DNA from: CAYMZZ01 sp047600605
GTDB lineage: Bacteria; Bacteroidota; Bacteroidia; Chitinophagales; Chitinophagaceae
Assembly (NCBI GenBank): GCA_047600605.1
Contig: JASGKK010000001.1
Span: 1,674,001-1,738,000 of the forward strand
Length of the DNA: 64,000 nucleotides
Direction of reading: 5' to 3'
The notes below the pieces were generated by a model, which was not told the origin of the DNA, searched no databases, and saw only the letters and a list, made by a program, of their open reading frames with translations. Within the stretch, counting starts at the first letter, position 1. Each line of letters starts with the position of its first letter. Shown here piece by piece: positions 16,473 through 25,100 of the stretch. The position numbers were made by a program, and so were the translations under genes.

Positions 16473-19217
16473 TCAGATGCTGAATGCTGTCTCAATGATC
16501 TCTTCCTGCTCCTGCTTATGCACCTTCATATAACCGGTAGCCGGTGATGCAGCCGGCTGGCGGCTGATCACACCATAGTTGATCGATTTGAGCTGCATTT
16601 GCAGATAGGAAGCTGCACCCATATTGAGGGGTTCTTCCTGCACCCAGAACCAGGTGGCTTTATTGTATTTCTGATACAGTTCTTCCAGCTGACGGTAAGG
16701 CAGCGGATACAACTGCTCCAGTCTTATAATAGCAACATCTTTACGTTGTTCTTTTTCTTTCCGCTCGGCCAGGTCAAAATAAATCTTGCCGCTGCAGAAA
16801 AGAACTTTTTTCACTTCGGCTGCATTTGCACTGGCATCATCGATCAGCTCGCGGAAACCTCCCTGCAGAAACTCGGCCTTGGTCGAATAGCTGCCGGGGT
16901 GACGCAGGTTGGCCTTGGGTGAAAAATTGATCAGCGGTTTGCGGAAAGGCCATTCAATCTGGCGACGCATAGCATGGAAATAGTTGGCAGCTGTAGTGAT
17001 GTTGGTAATAACCATATTCAACTCAGCGCAGGATTGCAGGAAACGTTCCAGGCGGGCACTGCTGTGCTCAGGTCCCTGTCCTTCATATCCATGCGGCAGC
17101 AACATCACCAGACCATTCATGCGATTCCATTTCTGCTCACCCGCACTGATAAACTGATCGATCATGGTTTGTGCACCATTTACAAAATCTCCAAACTGGG
17201 CTTCCCACAATACCAGCGCATTGGGATTAGCCAGTGAATAACCATATTCAAACCCGAGCACACCATACTCGCTCAGGAAGGAATTGTAGATAAGAAACCG
17301 GCCTTTGGCTTCCGGTACACGGCTCAGGCGGTTGTAGGCACTGTCATTATTCTCATCGCGCAATACGGCATGGCGGTGAGAGAAAGTACCACGGCGTATA
17401 TCCTGTCCGCTCATGCGCACATCTTTTCCATCGATCAGCAAACTGCCATAAGCCATCAGTTCGCCGCTTGCCCAGTCAAGTTTCTGTTCTGTTTCATACA
17501 GTTTCACTTTGTCCTGGATGATCTTCTCGATCTTACGGAGTGGCTTAAACTCTGCAGGCCATTTCATCATGGCATCAAATACGGCAGAGAAGTGCTCTTC
17601 GCTGATAGCAGTCACGGGTGAATGATCAAAATCCTCTTCAGTTGCCTTACGCAGGTTACGCCACCATATTTCCGGCTGCTGATAATGATAAGGAAGCGGT
17701 TTTTGCTTCACTTCATCGAGTCGCTCCTGCAGGTCGGCCCAGAACTTCTTTTCCATCTCTTCGGCCAGCGCTTTGGCATCCGGCTCACCGTTCTGCATAA
17801 GATAATTGATATATACTTCGCGGGGATTGAGATGTTTCTCAATCAATGCATACAAATGCGGTTGTGTAAACTTGGGATCATCGCCTTCATTGTGACCATG
17901 TTTGCGATAACATACCATGTCGATGAAGACATCTGAATTGAACTCCTGGCGGTAGCGTGTAGCAATCTCTGCACATTTCAGCACTGCTTCCGGATCATCG
18001 CCGTTGACGTGAAAAACCGGAGCCTGAATGGCGGCTGCCAGTGATGTACAGTAATCAGAGCTGCGCGCCTCATCAAAATCGGTGGTAAATCCGATCTGAT
18101 TATTGATCACAAAGTGAACGGTGCCGCCGGTATAATATCCGCTCAGCTTGCTCATTTGCATTACTTCGTACATGATACCCTGGCCAGCTATGGAAGCATC
18201 GCCGTGAATAAGTATCGGAAGTATTTTTTCATACTCTGACTCATACAGCACATCTGCTTTTGCCCGGGCAAAACCTACCACCACCGGATTTACGGCCTCC
18301 AGGTGAGAGGGATTGGGCATCAGTTTCAGATGGATCACTTTGTTAGTTGGGGTGGTCACTTCGCTGCCGAAGCCCATATGATATTTTACATCGCCACTGC
18401 CCATTGTCTGATCGACCTGGCCAGTGCCTTCAAATTCACTGAATATCTGCTCGTAGGTTTTACCCATGACATTGGCCAGCACATTCAGACGGCCACGGTG
18501 CGCCATGCCAATTACCACTTCCTGCACATCATGATCCGCTGCCGTATTGATAATCGCATCCAGCGCAGGGATGGTGGTTTCGCCACCTTCGAGTGAAAAT
18601 CTTTTTTGCCCTACATATTTTTTGTGAAGGAATTCCTCAAACATTACACCCTGGTTGAGCTTTTCCAGGATGCGTTTCTTTTTTTCCAGCGGTACGGGAT
18701 CGGCAAATTTCTTTTCCATCTCAGTAGCCAGCCAGTTCACCCGGTTTTGATCGCTGATATATTTGTACTCGATACCCACAGGACCTGCATATACTTTTTG
18801 CAGGTGATTGAGGATATTGCGCAGGGTAGTTGCACCCAGACCCACACGTTCGCCAACCTGGAAGGTTTTATCCATATCCTGCTCATCCAGTCCGAAGAAA
18901 GCAAGGGTAAGATTGGCATTGCGGTCGCGCCGCTCGCGGATGGGATTTGTTTTCGCAATAAGATGTCCTTTGTTGCGGTAACCCAGGATCATGCGGTAGG
19001 CTCCCAGCTCTTTACGCCAGTTGCTGTCTGCGCCGGTAGCAGTTACAGTTCCGTTTTGAGCAACTGCAACTGTGTGACCATTGCCTATGGCAAAATCAAA
19101 GCCTTCAAAAAATTTCCGGAGATCGGGATCTACGTTTTCAGGGTTTTTGACAAACTCGCTATACAGGTTTTCAATAAACGCAGGGTGAGAATTCGTGATA
19201 TATGAGAAATCCTTCAT
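16473..19217 (-). CDS. sucA: 2-oxoglutarate dehydrogenase E1 component
   Basis: A 914-residue thiamine-diphosphate enzyme that decarboxylates 2-oxoglutarate and loads the lipoyl arm of SucB. Typical text: an N-terminal E2-binding piece (SHPAFIENLYSEFVKNP), GMAHRGRLNVL, the ThDP/Mg motif around IHGDASIAGQGIMYEVMQMS and NNQIGFTT, and the transketolase-like C-terminal part with YEGQGPEHSSAR. Length matches the family. It is the first gene of the sucAB operon. Confidence 0.96.
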   Translation of the reverse strand: MKDFSYITNSHPAFIENLYSEFVKNPENVDPDLRKFFEGFDFAIGNGHTVAVAQNGTVTATGADSNWRKELGAYRMILGYRNKGHLIAKTNPIRERRDRNANLTLAFFGLDEQDMDKTFQVGERVGLGATTLRNILNHLQKVYAGPVGIEYKYISDQNRVNWLATEMEKKFADPVPLEKKKRILEKLNQGVMFEEFLHKKYVGQKRFSLEGGETTIPALDAIINTAADHDVQEVVIGMAHRGRLNVLANVMGKTYEQIFSEFEGTGQVDQTMGSGDVKYHMGFGSEVTTPTNKVIHLKLMPNPSHLEAVNPVVVGFARAKADVLYESEYEKILPILIHGDASIAGQGIMYEVMQMSKLSGYYTGGTVHFVINNQIGFTTDFDEARSSDYCTSLAAAIQAPVFHVNGDDPEAVLKCAEIATRYRQEFNSDVFIDMVCYRKHGHNEGDDPKFTQPHLYALIEKHLNPREVYINYLMQNGEPDAKALAEEMEKKFWADLQERLDEVKQKPLPYHYQQPEIWWRNLRKATEEDFDHSPVTAISEEHFSAVFDAMMKWPAEFKPLRKIEKIIQDKVKLYETEQKLDWASGELMAYGSLLIDGKDVRMSGQDIRRGTFSHRHAVLRDENNDSAYNRLSRVPEAKGRFLIYNSFLSEYGVLGFEYGYSLANPNALVLWEAQFGDFVNGAQTMIDQFISAGEQKWNRMNGLVMLLPHGYEGQGPEHSSARLERFLQSCAELNMVITNITTAANYFHAMRRQIEWPFRKPLINFSPKANLRHPGSYSTKAEFLQGGFRELIDDASANAAEVKKVLFCSGKIYFDLAERKEKEQRKDVAIIRLEQLYPLPYRQLEELYQKYNKATWFWVQEEPLNMGAASYLQMQLKSINYGVISRQPAASPATGYMKVHKQEQEEIIETAFSI

Positions 19218-19607
19218 GAATGTGGATATTTTCGGCGGTACCTGTTTGCTGTCTGCAACTGCTTTCTTCGCTGCCTTAGCCGATATTTTTCGTGGGCTGT
19301 AAACCCTGCTATTGCCTCGTAGCCGCCTGCAGACATGCTACTTTTATTTTGGGACACAAATATCGCCTAAAAAGTCTGAAAATCAGGGGGCATTTTGGTT
19401 AAAAAAGCAGATTTTCGGGGCTCTTTGGCCCGGAATGGTTTACGGAAACGTTTTCATACCATCCGGCTATGCCCTGATTTACAACATCCTGCTTCCCCAG
19501 GAGCCGGCCAGACTAAATTTTAGCCATTTTCTGGGCAGGAAAAATGGTCAAAATTTGGTGATTACCTACATCCCCCTTACCTTTGCCGTCCTTAAAATTG
19601 ATACGAA
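19218..19607. other. Divergent intergenic region between sucA and rpsT
   Basis: About 390 bases without a credible gene. A 133-residue open frame at 19312-19713 overlaps rpsT in another frame and has no family resemblance. The right end contains the rpsT promoter; I see no clear sucA promoter. Confidence 0.5.
19555..19585 (+). promoter_or_regulatory. rpsT promoter
   Basis: TTG at 19555-19557 and TACCTTTG at 19578-19585 are separated by 20 bases, matching the Bacteroidota housekeeping sigma consensus. The rpsT ATG follows 22 bases after the -7 box. Confidence 0.75.
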
Positions 19608-19859
19608 ATGGCTAATCACAAGGCTACGAAAAAAGATGTGCGCCAGGCTGCAAAACGCCGTGAAAGAAATAAATACTATGGCAAAACTACCCGTAATGCC
19701 ATCCGTGATCTGAAAGCAGCAAAAGGTAAAGAAGCGTCTGAGCAACTGCCTGAAGTAGCCTCCATGATTGACAAGCTGGCTAAACGTGGCGTTATTCATA
19801 AGAATAAAGCTGCTAACCTGAAGAGCAAGCTGGCTAAGCGTATCGCTACCGCCAAATAA
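19608..19859 (+). CDS. rpsT: 30S ribosomal protein S20
   Basis: An 83-residue, lysine- and alanine-rich protein with the S20 N-terminus (MANHKATKKDVRQ) and three-helix pattern ending KSKLAKRIATAK. It binds 16S rRNA during early 30S assembly. It has its own promoter and is followed at once by a long hairpin, so it is monocistronic. Confidence 0.96.
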   Translation: MANHKATKKDVRQAAKRRERNKYYGKTTRNAIRDLKAAKGKEASEQLPEVASMIDKLAKRGVIHKNKAANLKSKLAKRIATAK

Positions 19860-19868
19860 GAAGTTTTT

Positions 19869-19916
19869 CTATAAAAGTAGAAAGGCGACCCATGGGTCGC
19901 CTTTCTACTTTTATAG
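19869..19916 (+). terminator. Terminator hairpin, 48-base perfect palindrome
   Basis: Bases 19869-19891 are exactly complementary to 19894-19916 (23 bp), and the central AT is self-complementary, so the entire element is a perfect palindrome with an unbroken stem. A T-run follows. It ends rpsT transcription and could act in both directions. Confidence 0.85.
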
Positions 19917-19918
19917 TT

Positions 19919-19981
19919 TTAAGTACTAAGTTATAGGTAATAAGTACTGATCTGGTTACTTAGAACTTATTACTTAAAACT
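19919..19981. repeat. Dispersed repeat, TAAGT/ACTTA type, imperfect inverted
   Basis: Words such as AAGTACTAAGTTATAGG and ACTTATTACTTAAAACTT face each other across a short loop. The same family is present at 23577-23686, 25084-25106 and 32917-33009. Confidence 0.7.
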
Positions 19982-20000
19982 TCCTCCCTACATTTGGTTC

Positions 20001-21728
20001 ATGAGAAAACTATTGCTAGCAGCCCTCCTGCTGCCATTACTGGCTCAGTCCCAGACCATCACCACCCGGTTTGAACAGTCAAAAGGCACGCAAACCCCTA
20101 CCTACTCCGAGATCATCGACTGGTGGCAAAAACTGGATGCAGCTTCCGGAAAAGTCAAAATGCTCACCATGGGTATGACAGATGCGGGCTACCCTTTGCA
20201 CCTGATCATCGTTTCCAATAATGGAGATTACAATTTTGCCAACATCCGCAAAAACAATAAAAGGATCGTACTCATCAATAACGGCATTCACCCCGGTGAA
20301 CCGGATGGCATCGATGCCAGCATGCTGCTGGCACGCGATATCGTAGCCAACAAATGGAAAATGCCCGACAATATTGTACTGGCATTCATTCCTGTTTATA
20401 ATATCGGCGGATGCCTCAACAGGAGTGCCAACTACCGCGTAGACCAGGACGGGCCCGAAGAGTTTGGTTTCCGCGGCAACTCCCAGAACCTCGATCTTAA
20501 CCGCGATTTCATTAAATGTGACTCACGCGATGCACGCGCTTTTGCCGAAATATTTCATTTGCTCGATCCTGATGTTTTTGTAGATAACCACGTGAGCAAT
20601 GGAGCCGACTATCAGCATGTAATGACACTGCTGCCCACACAACACAATAAACTGGGTGGCGCCATGGGCGATTTCATGAATGCACAGTTTGAACCGGGTC
20701 TCTATGCAGGTATGAAAGAAAAAGGATATGACCTTATACCTTATGTAAACTCATTTGGTGAAACACCGGAAAAGGGCTGGCCAGCATTCTGGGATAGCCC
20801 GCGCTATGGTACCGGCTTCGGCGCACTCTTTCATACCTTCTCTTTTATGCCCGAAAGCCATATGCTGAAACCCTATGATCAGCGGGTAAAAGCATCCTAC
20901 GCATTGATGCAGACATTCATTGATTTTACCAGTAAAAACAGCAGTACCATCAGTGAACTGCGGGCCAAAAGTAAACAGGCAGTGCGCACACAGACTGAGT
21001 TTCCGCTGAACTGGACACTTGACCGGACCCGCTCACAGAATTTCCTGTATAAGGGTTTTGCATCGGGCCGCAAGCCGAGCGAAGTATCGGGATTGCCCAG
21101 ACTCTATTACGATCGCAGTCAGCCGTACGAAAAACAAATTCCCATCTACAATCAGTATGTAGCCAAAGAGTTTATTAAAAAACCGCTGGCCTATGTCATT
21201 CCCCAGGGCTGGTGGAAAGTAATTGATCTGCTAAAGATTAATAAGGTAAATATGCAGCAGTTGAAGAAAGATACTACCATTGAAGTGGAAGTATACCGTA
21301 TCACTGATTACAAAGCCGGTGCCCGGCAGTATGAAATGCACCATATCAATACAGAAGTTAAAACCACCAGTTCTGTTCAAAAGATCCGTTTCCGTAAGGG
21401 CGACTGGCTGATTCCGATGAACCAGGAAGCCAACCGCTTCCTGATAGAAGTACTGGAACCCCGTGCAGAGGATTCATATTTTACCTGGAATTTCTTTGAT
21501 GCCATACTGGGCCAAAAAGAAGGTTATTCTGCCTATGCCTTCGAAGATATTGCTGCCGAGTACCTCAAAAACAATAAAGAACTGCAGCAAAAACTGAACG
21601 ATCGCCGCGCCAGTGACACGGCATTTGCAAAAAGCGGGCGCGATCAACTGAACTTTGTTTATCAGCAATCGCCCTGGTTTGAACCTGCTTACCTGCAGTA
21701 TCCTGTATACCGGATCGTTTCCAAATAG
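20001..21728 (+). CDS. Secreted M14 family zinc carboxypeptidase
   Basis: A 575-residue protein with a signal peptide (MRKLLLAALLLPLLAQSQ). The metallopeptidase domain (about 25-310) carries the zinc motif in NNGIHPGEPDG, LDLNRDF, and the third histidine in VFVDNHVSNGAD; a possible catalytic Glu is in MPESHML. The C-terminal 250 residues are beta-rich and unassigned. It is a second, shorter paralogue of the peptidase at 6941-9505, with a different domain behind the catalytic unit. It likely acts on peptides in the periplasm or outside. Confidence 0.88.
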   Translation: MRKLLLAALLLPLLAQSQTITTRFEQSKGTQTPTYSEIIDWWQKLDAASGKVKMLTMGMTDAGYPLHLIIVSNNGDYNFANIRKNNKRIVLINNGIHPGEPDGIDASMLLARDIVANKWKMPDNIVLAFIPVYNIGGCLNRSANYRVDQDGPEEFGFRGNSQNLDLNRDFIKCDSRDARAFAEIFHLLDPDVFVDNHVSNGADYQHVMTLLPTQHNKLGGAMGDFMNAQFEPGLYAGMKEKGYDLIPYVNSFGETPEKGWPAFWDSPRYGTGFGALFHTFSFMPESHMLKPYDQRVKASYALMQTFIDFTSKNSSTISELRAKSKQAVRTQTEFPLNWTLDRTRSQNFLYKGFASGRKPSEVSGLPRLYYDRSQPYEKQIPIYNQYVAKEFIKKPLAYVIPQGWWKVIDLLKINKVNMQQLKKDTTIEVEVYRITDYKAGARQYEMHHINTEVKTTSSVQKIRFRKGDWLIPMNQEANRFLIEVLEPRAEDSYFTWNFFDAILGQKEGYSAYAFEDIAAEYLKNNKELQQKLNDRRASDTAFAKSGRDQLNFVYQQSPWFEPAYLQYPVYRIVSK

Positions 21729-21746
21729 TTTTTCCTTTCCCGATAT

Positions 21747-21781
21747 AATAAAAAAGACCGGCAAAGCCGGTCTTTTTTATT
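21747..21781. terminator. Bidirectional terminator
   Basis: A perfect 16-bp stem (21747-21762 with 21766-21781), 3-base loop, A-run on one side and T-run on the other. It serves the plus-strand M14 gene and the minus-strand lipoprotein gene, whose stop lies inside the right arm. Confidence 0.9.
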
Positions 21782-22256
21782 GCTGCAAACGGAACCCATT
21801 CGCTTTGGCCAGTTCCTGTTGTGCCTTCTGCATTTTTTCTACTACGGTTTCCAGTTCTGTCTCCAGTCGTATCATCTTAAGCCGTTCCTGTTCACGGCTT
21901 GAATCGTCTGGTGCCTTCCCATATGTTTTATACGAAACATAAATACTGCGCACGTGTGTAAAATAAAGCAGGGAGGCCCGTTGAAATGCTTCACCACCTT
22001 TTACATTCGGCATTCTCAGTTTTTCCAGCAGTTCCAGTTTGTCGCCTGTCACTGTTTCCATATGCTGGCTGATCAGCGCAAGACTATCCAGCAGTCCTTC
22101 TTTCATATAATGCACTACCTGTGGCTGTGCTTTGTTTACAGAGTCGATAAGCTGCCGCTGAAGTGCTACCACATCTTCGCTGTATTTGAGTGCCGACCTG
22201 GTATTGCAGGAGCTAAGGAAAAAAAAGGCAGAAAATACGATTATTAAAATGCGCAT
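21777..22256 (-). CDS. Hypothetical lipoprotein, helical
   Basis: A 159-residue protein from the Met at 22256, which gives a lipoprotein signal (MRILIIVFSAFFFLSSC). The mature part is almost entirely helical with heptad-like stretches (about 80-150, ending in a Glu/Gln/Lys-rich helix). No enzyme motif is visible and I do not recognise the family. It starts 40 bases after the MFS transporter stop and is probably co-transcribed with it. Confidence 0.72.
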   Translation of the reverse strand: MRILIIVFSAFFFLSSCNTRSALKYSEDVVALQRQLIDSVNKAQPQVVHYMKEGLLDSLALISQHMETVTGDKLELLEKLRMPNVKGGEAFQRASLLYFTHVRSIYVSYKTYGKAPDDSSREQERLKMIRLETELETVVEKMQKAQQELAKANGFRLQQ

Positions 22257-22296
22257 AGGCGGTAATTGTATAGGCTGATAATAAAGCATCGGACGA

Positions 22297-23550
22297 TCAC
22301 GCCGCACTATTATCCTCTCCTGCCGGCACGGCTACTGCATCGGCTGTTTGCTTATCCATTGCAGAAAAAAGCAGGCGCCCCAAAATAAGACTCACTACCA
22401 ATACTACAATACTTACATAGCCCAGCCAGTCGAAGTGCATGATACGACCCGACTTTTCTTTGATCACAATATAGCCAGCCACTACAGATGCCAATCCTGT
22501 TCCCAATTGCTGAATGCTGCCGTTAAAACTCATAAAGCTGCCTCTATGCTCAGGTTCCACCACCTCACTGATCATGGCTTGTGCAGTCACAGCACGTCCT
22601 GTGGCGAATATAAACCAGATAGCAAAAAACAGGAGTACCAGCGTAAAGGGTAATGGCGGCATCCGCGTGATGACGATCACCATAAAGAGAGATAGAAAAA
22701 CGCAGGCAGAAAATACCGGCAGTTTTCCTACTTTATCAGAAAGGCGCCCCAGCAGCAAAGCGGCCAGCAGGGAGGCGGAGCCTCCTACCAGAAAGATGAG
22801 CGGAGTCTGATCCTTTGAAAATCCTTTATTGAATTCGAGGAAAGGGTTGATAAACGGAATGATCAGAAAATGCCCCATCATCAGCAAGCCTGAAAAGATC
22901 AGCGCAGAACGGGCTGCAGGATTGGAAAAGACAGTAGAAAGAATTTCACGTGAGCTGCGCTGCGATCTGTTTTCCTTTAAATGAGCCGACATTGAAGGCA
23001 GCTTCCAGATGATCAGGGGTACCAAAACTATCCCTACAGCAGCTGCCAGCAGAAACGGAATATGCCAGTCTTCGGCAAAATAATTGGTCAGCTTTAGTGA
23101 AAAAGGTACACCCAGGATAGACGCGATTGCAAATGCACTCATCACTGTACCCATGGCCTGCCCTCTGCGCTCGTAGGTAAACAAGTCTGCAACTATCGCC
23201 AGTACCTGTGCGCCGATAATACCACCGAATAATCCGGCCATGATACGGGCTGTAAAAAGAAAGGAATAAGTAGTGGCCAGTCCGCAGGCAAGGGTTCCTA
23301 TCAGGAAAAAGGAATAGGAGATCAGTAATATCTTTTTCCGGTCAAAGCGATCCACGATTAAAGCGGCTCCGATACCGGCAACAAAAGCACTGATGGAATA
23401 GGCACTTACCAGCCAGGTAAACTGACTGGCAGAAATATCAAATGCAGGCATCAGATAATTACCCAATGGCATCATGATCATAAAATCAAGAATATGGGTA
23501 AAATTGAGCCCTGCCAGCAAAATCAGTATGATGCGTTCCTTTTTGCTCAT
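22297..23550 (-). CDS. MFS transporter
   Basis: About 417 residues from the Met at 23550 (MSKKERI), with twelve predicted membrane segments. The loop between segments 2 and 3 reads DRFDRKKIL, the typical MFS signature, and its counterpart LSDKVGK lies in the second half. It resembles the DHA1/AraJ-like drug or sugar efflux families (GLNFTHILDFMIMMPLGN at the first segment). Substrate unknown. Upstream lies a large inverted repeat rather than an obvious regulator. Confidence 0.88.
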   Translation of the reverse strand: MSKKERIILILLAGLNFTHILDFMIMMPLGNYLMPAFDISASQFTWLVSAYSISAFVAGIGAALIVDRFDRKKILLISYSFFLIGTLACGLATTYSFLFTARIMAGLFGGIIGAQVLAIVADLFTYERRGQAMGTVMSAFAIASILGVPFSLKLTNYFAEDWHIPFLLAAAVGIVLVPLIIWKLPSMSAHLKENRSQRSSREILSTVFSNPAARSALIFSGLLMMGHFLIIPFINPFLEFNKGFSKDQTPLIFLVGGSASLLAALLLGRLSDKVGKLPVFSACVFLSLFMVIVITRMPPLPFTLVLLFFAIWFIFATGRAVTAQAMISEVVEPEHRGSFMSFNGSIQQLGTGLASVVAGYIVIKEKSGRIMHFDWLGYVSIVVLVVSLILGRLLFSAMDKQTADAVAVPAGEDNSAA

Positions 23551-23576
23551 TACTGCAAGCGCCAAAGATCGTAAAA

Positions 23577-23686
23577 AAGTTGTAAGTGATAAGTATTAAG
23601 TTATAAGTTTAAAGTAATCAGTTATGAAGATGGATGTCTCCTCCTCTCCTGATTATGTATAACTTATAGCTTAATACTTACAACTT
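23577..23686. repeat. Inverted repeat, TAAGT/ACTTA type
   Basis: The arm at 23577-23609 is mirrored by 23659-23686, the second lacking a 6-base piece but otherwise nearly complementary. It fills the gap between two minus-strand genes. Confidence 0.8.
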
Positions 23687-24994
23687 AGGTTGCCAGCCTT
23701 TCTCATACTTTCTTCCCCACAATTTCGTGGCGGCCTGACTATTACGTATATGTCCGTTGGTGGGATCGCAAATCAGGGTCTGACCGGTGCGCTGTGCTAT
23801 ATTGGCCAGATGACAAAGCAAGACCGACTTATGGCCTTCGCTCACCGGCGAGGTCAGTTTTGCCTCACCCCGCACTGTTTGCACAAAGTTGTTGAAGTGA
23901 AAATAATCCAGGTTGCCACTGGCTGCTACCGGATTGGTGGGATCATTTTTTGCATCACTCTTTACTTCCTTTACCAGCTTGTTATCATAATCATATATGC
24001 GGTAATCATCATTCCCTTTATTGACCAGTGTACCTTTCGTACCATAGATAACAAATCCGCGTCCTGCTCCTTCTACCGGAAAAATATTGCAACTACGTCC
24101 TTCCCAGGTGATGGCTTTGCCCGGGCTGAATTCAAAACTGGCTACCTGCGTGTCGGGCGTTTCCCAATCATCGGTAAATGCATAACGTCCGCCCGCAGAG
24201 GTCACCTTCGTAGGAAAATCAGTTCCAAGAAACCAGCGGCAGCAGTCAATTTCATGCGTGCCGTTATTGCAGGTTTCAGCTGTGCCCCAATGCCAGAACC
24301 AATGCCAGTTATAATGTACCAGGTTATCACGGTAGGGCAGTCGGGGTGCTGGTCCCTGCCACAGATCAAAATCGAGTGTAGCCGGTACAGGCACCTGCTT
24401 ACCACGGCCAATTGATTTGCGGTTATTCGCATACCAGGCTTTACCCAGGTAAGTTTCGCCAATGATCTTTTCTTCTTTCACAAGCCGGACCGCTTCTATG
24501 AGATTGGGGAATGAGCGGCGCTGATTTCCCATCTGGATCAGTTTGCCATATTTTTTTTCAGCTGCTGCCAGCCACTCTCCTTCCTGCGCATTATGTCCAC
24601 AGGGTTTTTCTACATATACATGTTTACCATTTGCCACAGCCATCAATGCGGCAGGTGCATGCCAGTGATCGGGTGCGGCAATAATGAGCGCATCAAAATC
24701 TTTTTTAGTTACGAGCTCCCGTACATCTTTTATCACCTGTGGCTTGCGGGCAGCATTGGCAAACGGTTTAAGACCATTGGCAATAGCGGCATCTTCTACA
24801 TCGCAGATATAAGCCACTTCCACATTGGGCAGTTTAGAAAAACACTCAGCGAGGTATGCCCCCCGGCTATTGACACCCATCACTGCAACGACCACCTTAT
24901 TGGATGGCGCATTTTTCCCAAATACAGGGAAATTAAGAATAGTAATACCGGCGGCTGTAATAGATGCCTGGCGAACGAAATCTCTGCGATTCAT
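23678..24994 (-). CDS. Exported Gfo/Idh/MocA family oxidoreductase (A)
   Basis: A 438-residue enzyme. The N-terminus MNRRDFVRQASITAAG is a Tat-type signal (RR followed by F). Residues about 30-150 form the NAD-binding Rossmann fold (VVVAVMGVNSRG), with the family motif EKPCGHN. The C-terminal domain carries W/H-rich text (HYNWHWFWHWGTAETCNNGTHEIDCCRW) typical of Bacteroidota secreted members. Relatives oxidise sugars at C3 using a tightly bound nicotinamide cofactor. It is the last gene of the ApbE/DUF1080 cluster, 106 bases after the DUF1080 gene. It lacks the flavinylation-like motif found in its neighbour at 26530-27714. Confidence 0.9.
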   Translation of the reverse strand: MNRRDFVRQASITAAGITILNFPVFGKNAPSNKVVVAVMGVNSRGAYLAECFSKLPNVEVAYICDVEDAAIANGLKPFANAARKPQVIKDVRELVTKKDFDALIIAAPDHWHAPAALMAVANGKHVYVEKPCGHNAQEGEWLAAAEKKYGKLIQMGNQRRSFPNLIEAVRLVKEEKIIGETYLGKAWYANNRKSIGRGKQVPVPATLDFDLWQGPAPRLPYRDNLVHYNWHWFWHWGTAETCNNGTHEIDCCRWFLGTDFPTKVTSAGGRYAFTDDWETPDTQVASFEFSPGKAITWEGRSCNIFPVEGAGRGFVIYGTKGTLVNKGNDDYRIYDYDNKLVKEVKSDAKNDPTNPVAASGNLDYFHFNNFVQTVRGEAKLTSPVSEGHKSVLLCHLANIAQRTGQTLICDPTNGHIRNSQAATKLWGRKYEKGWQPKL

Positions 24995-25100
24995 AATGTA
25001 TAGTTGACAGTTGACGTTTAAAAGTATAAAGGTTTAAAGGATAAACAGGGGATACCATCCTTTCACATTTTCACCTTACTTACTACTTAAAACTTATCAC

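Noticed and set aside
19312..19713. 133-residue open frame between sucA and rpsT
   Set aside because: It overlaps the start of rpsT in another frame, crosses its promoter, and has no recognisable domain or signal.
23690..24415. 241-residue frame opposite the Gfo/Idh/MocA gene A
   Set aside because: It is the complement of a well-supported enzyme gene and has irregular, Cys/His-scattered text without domains.
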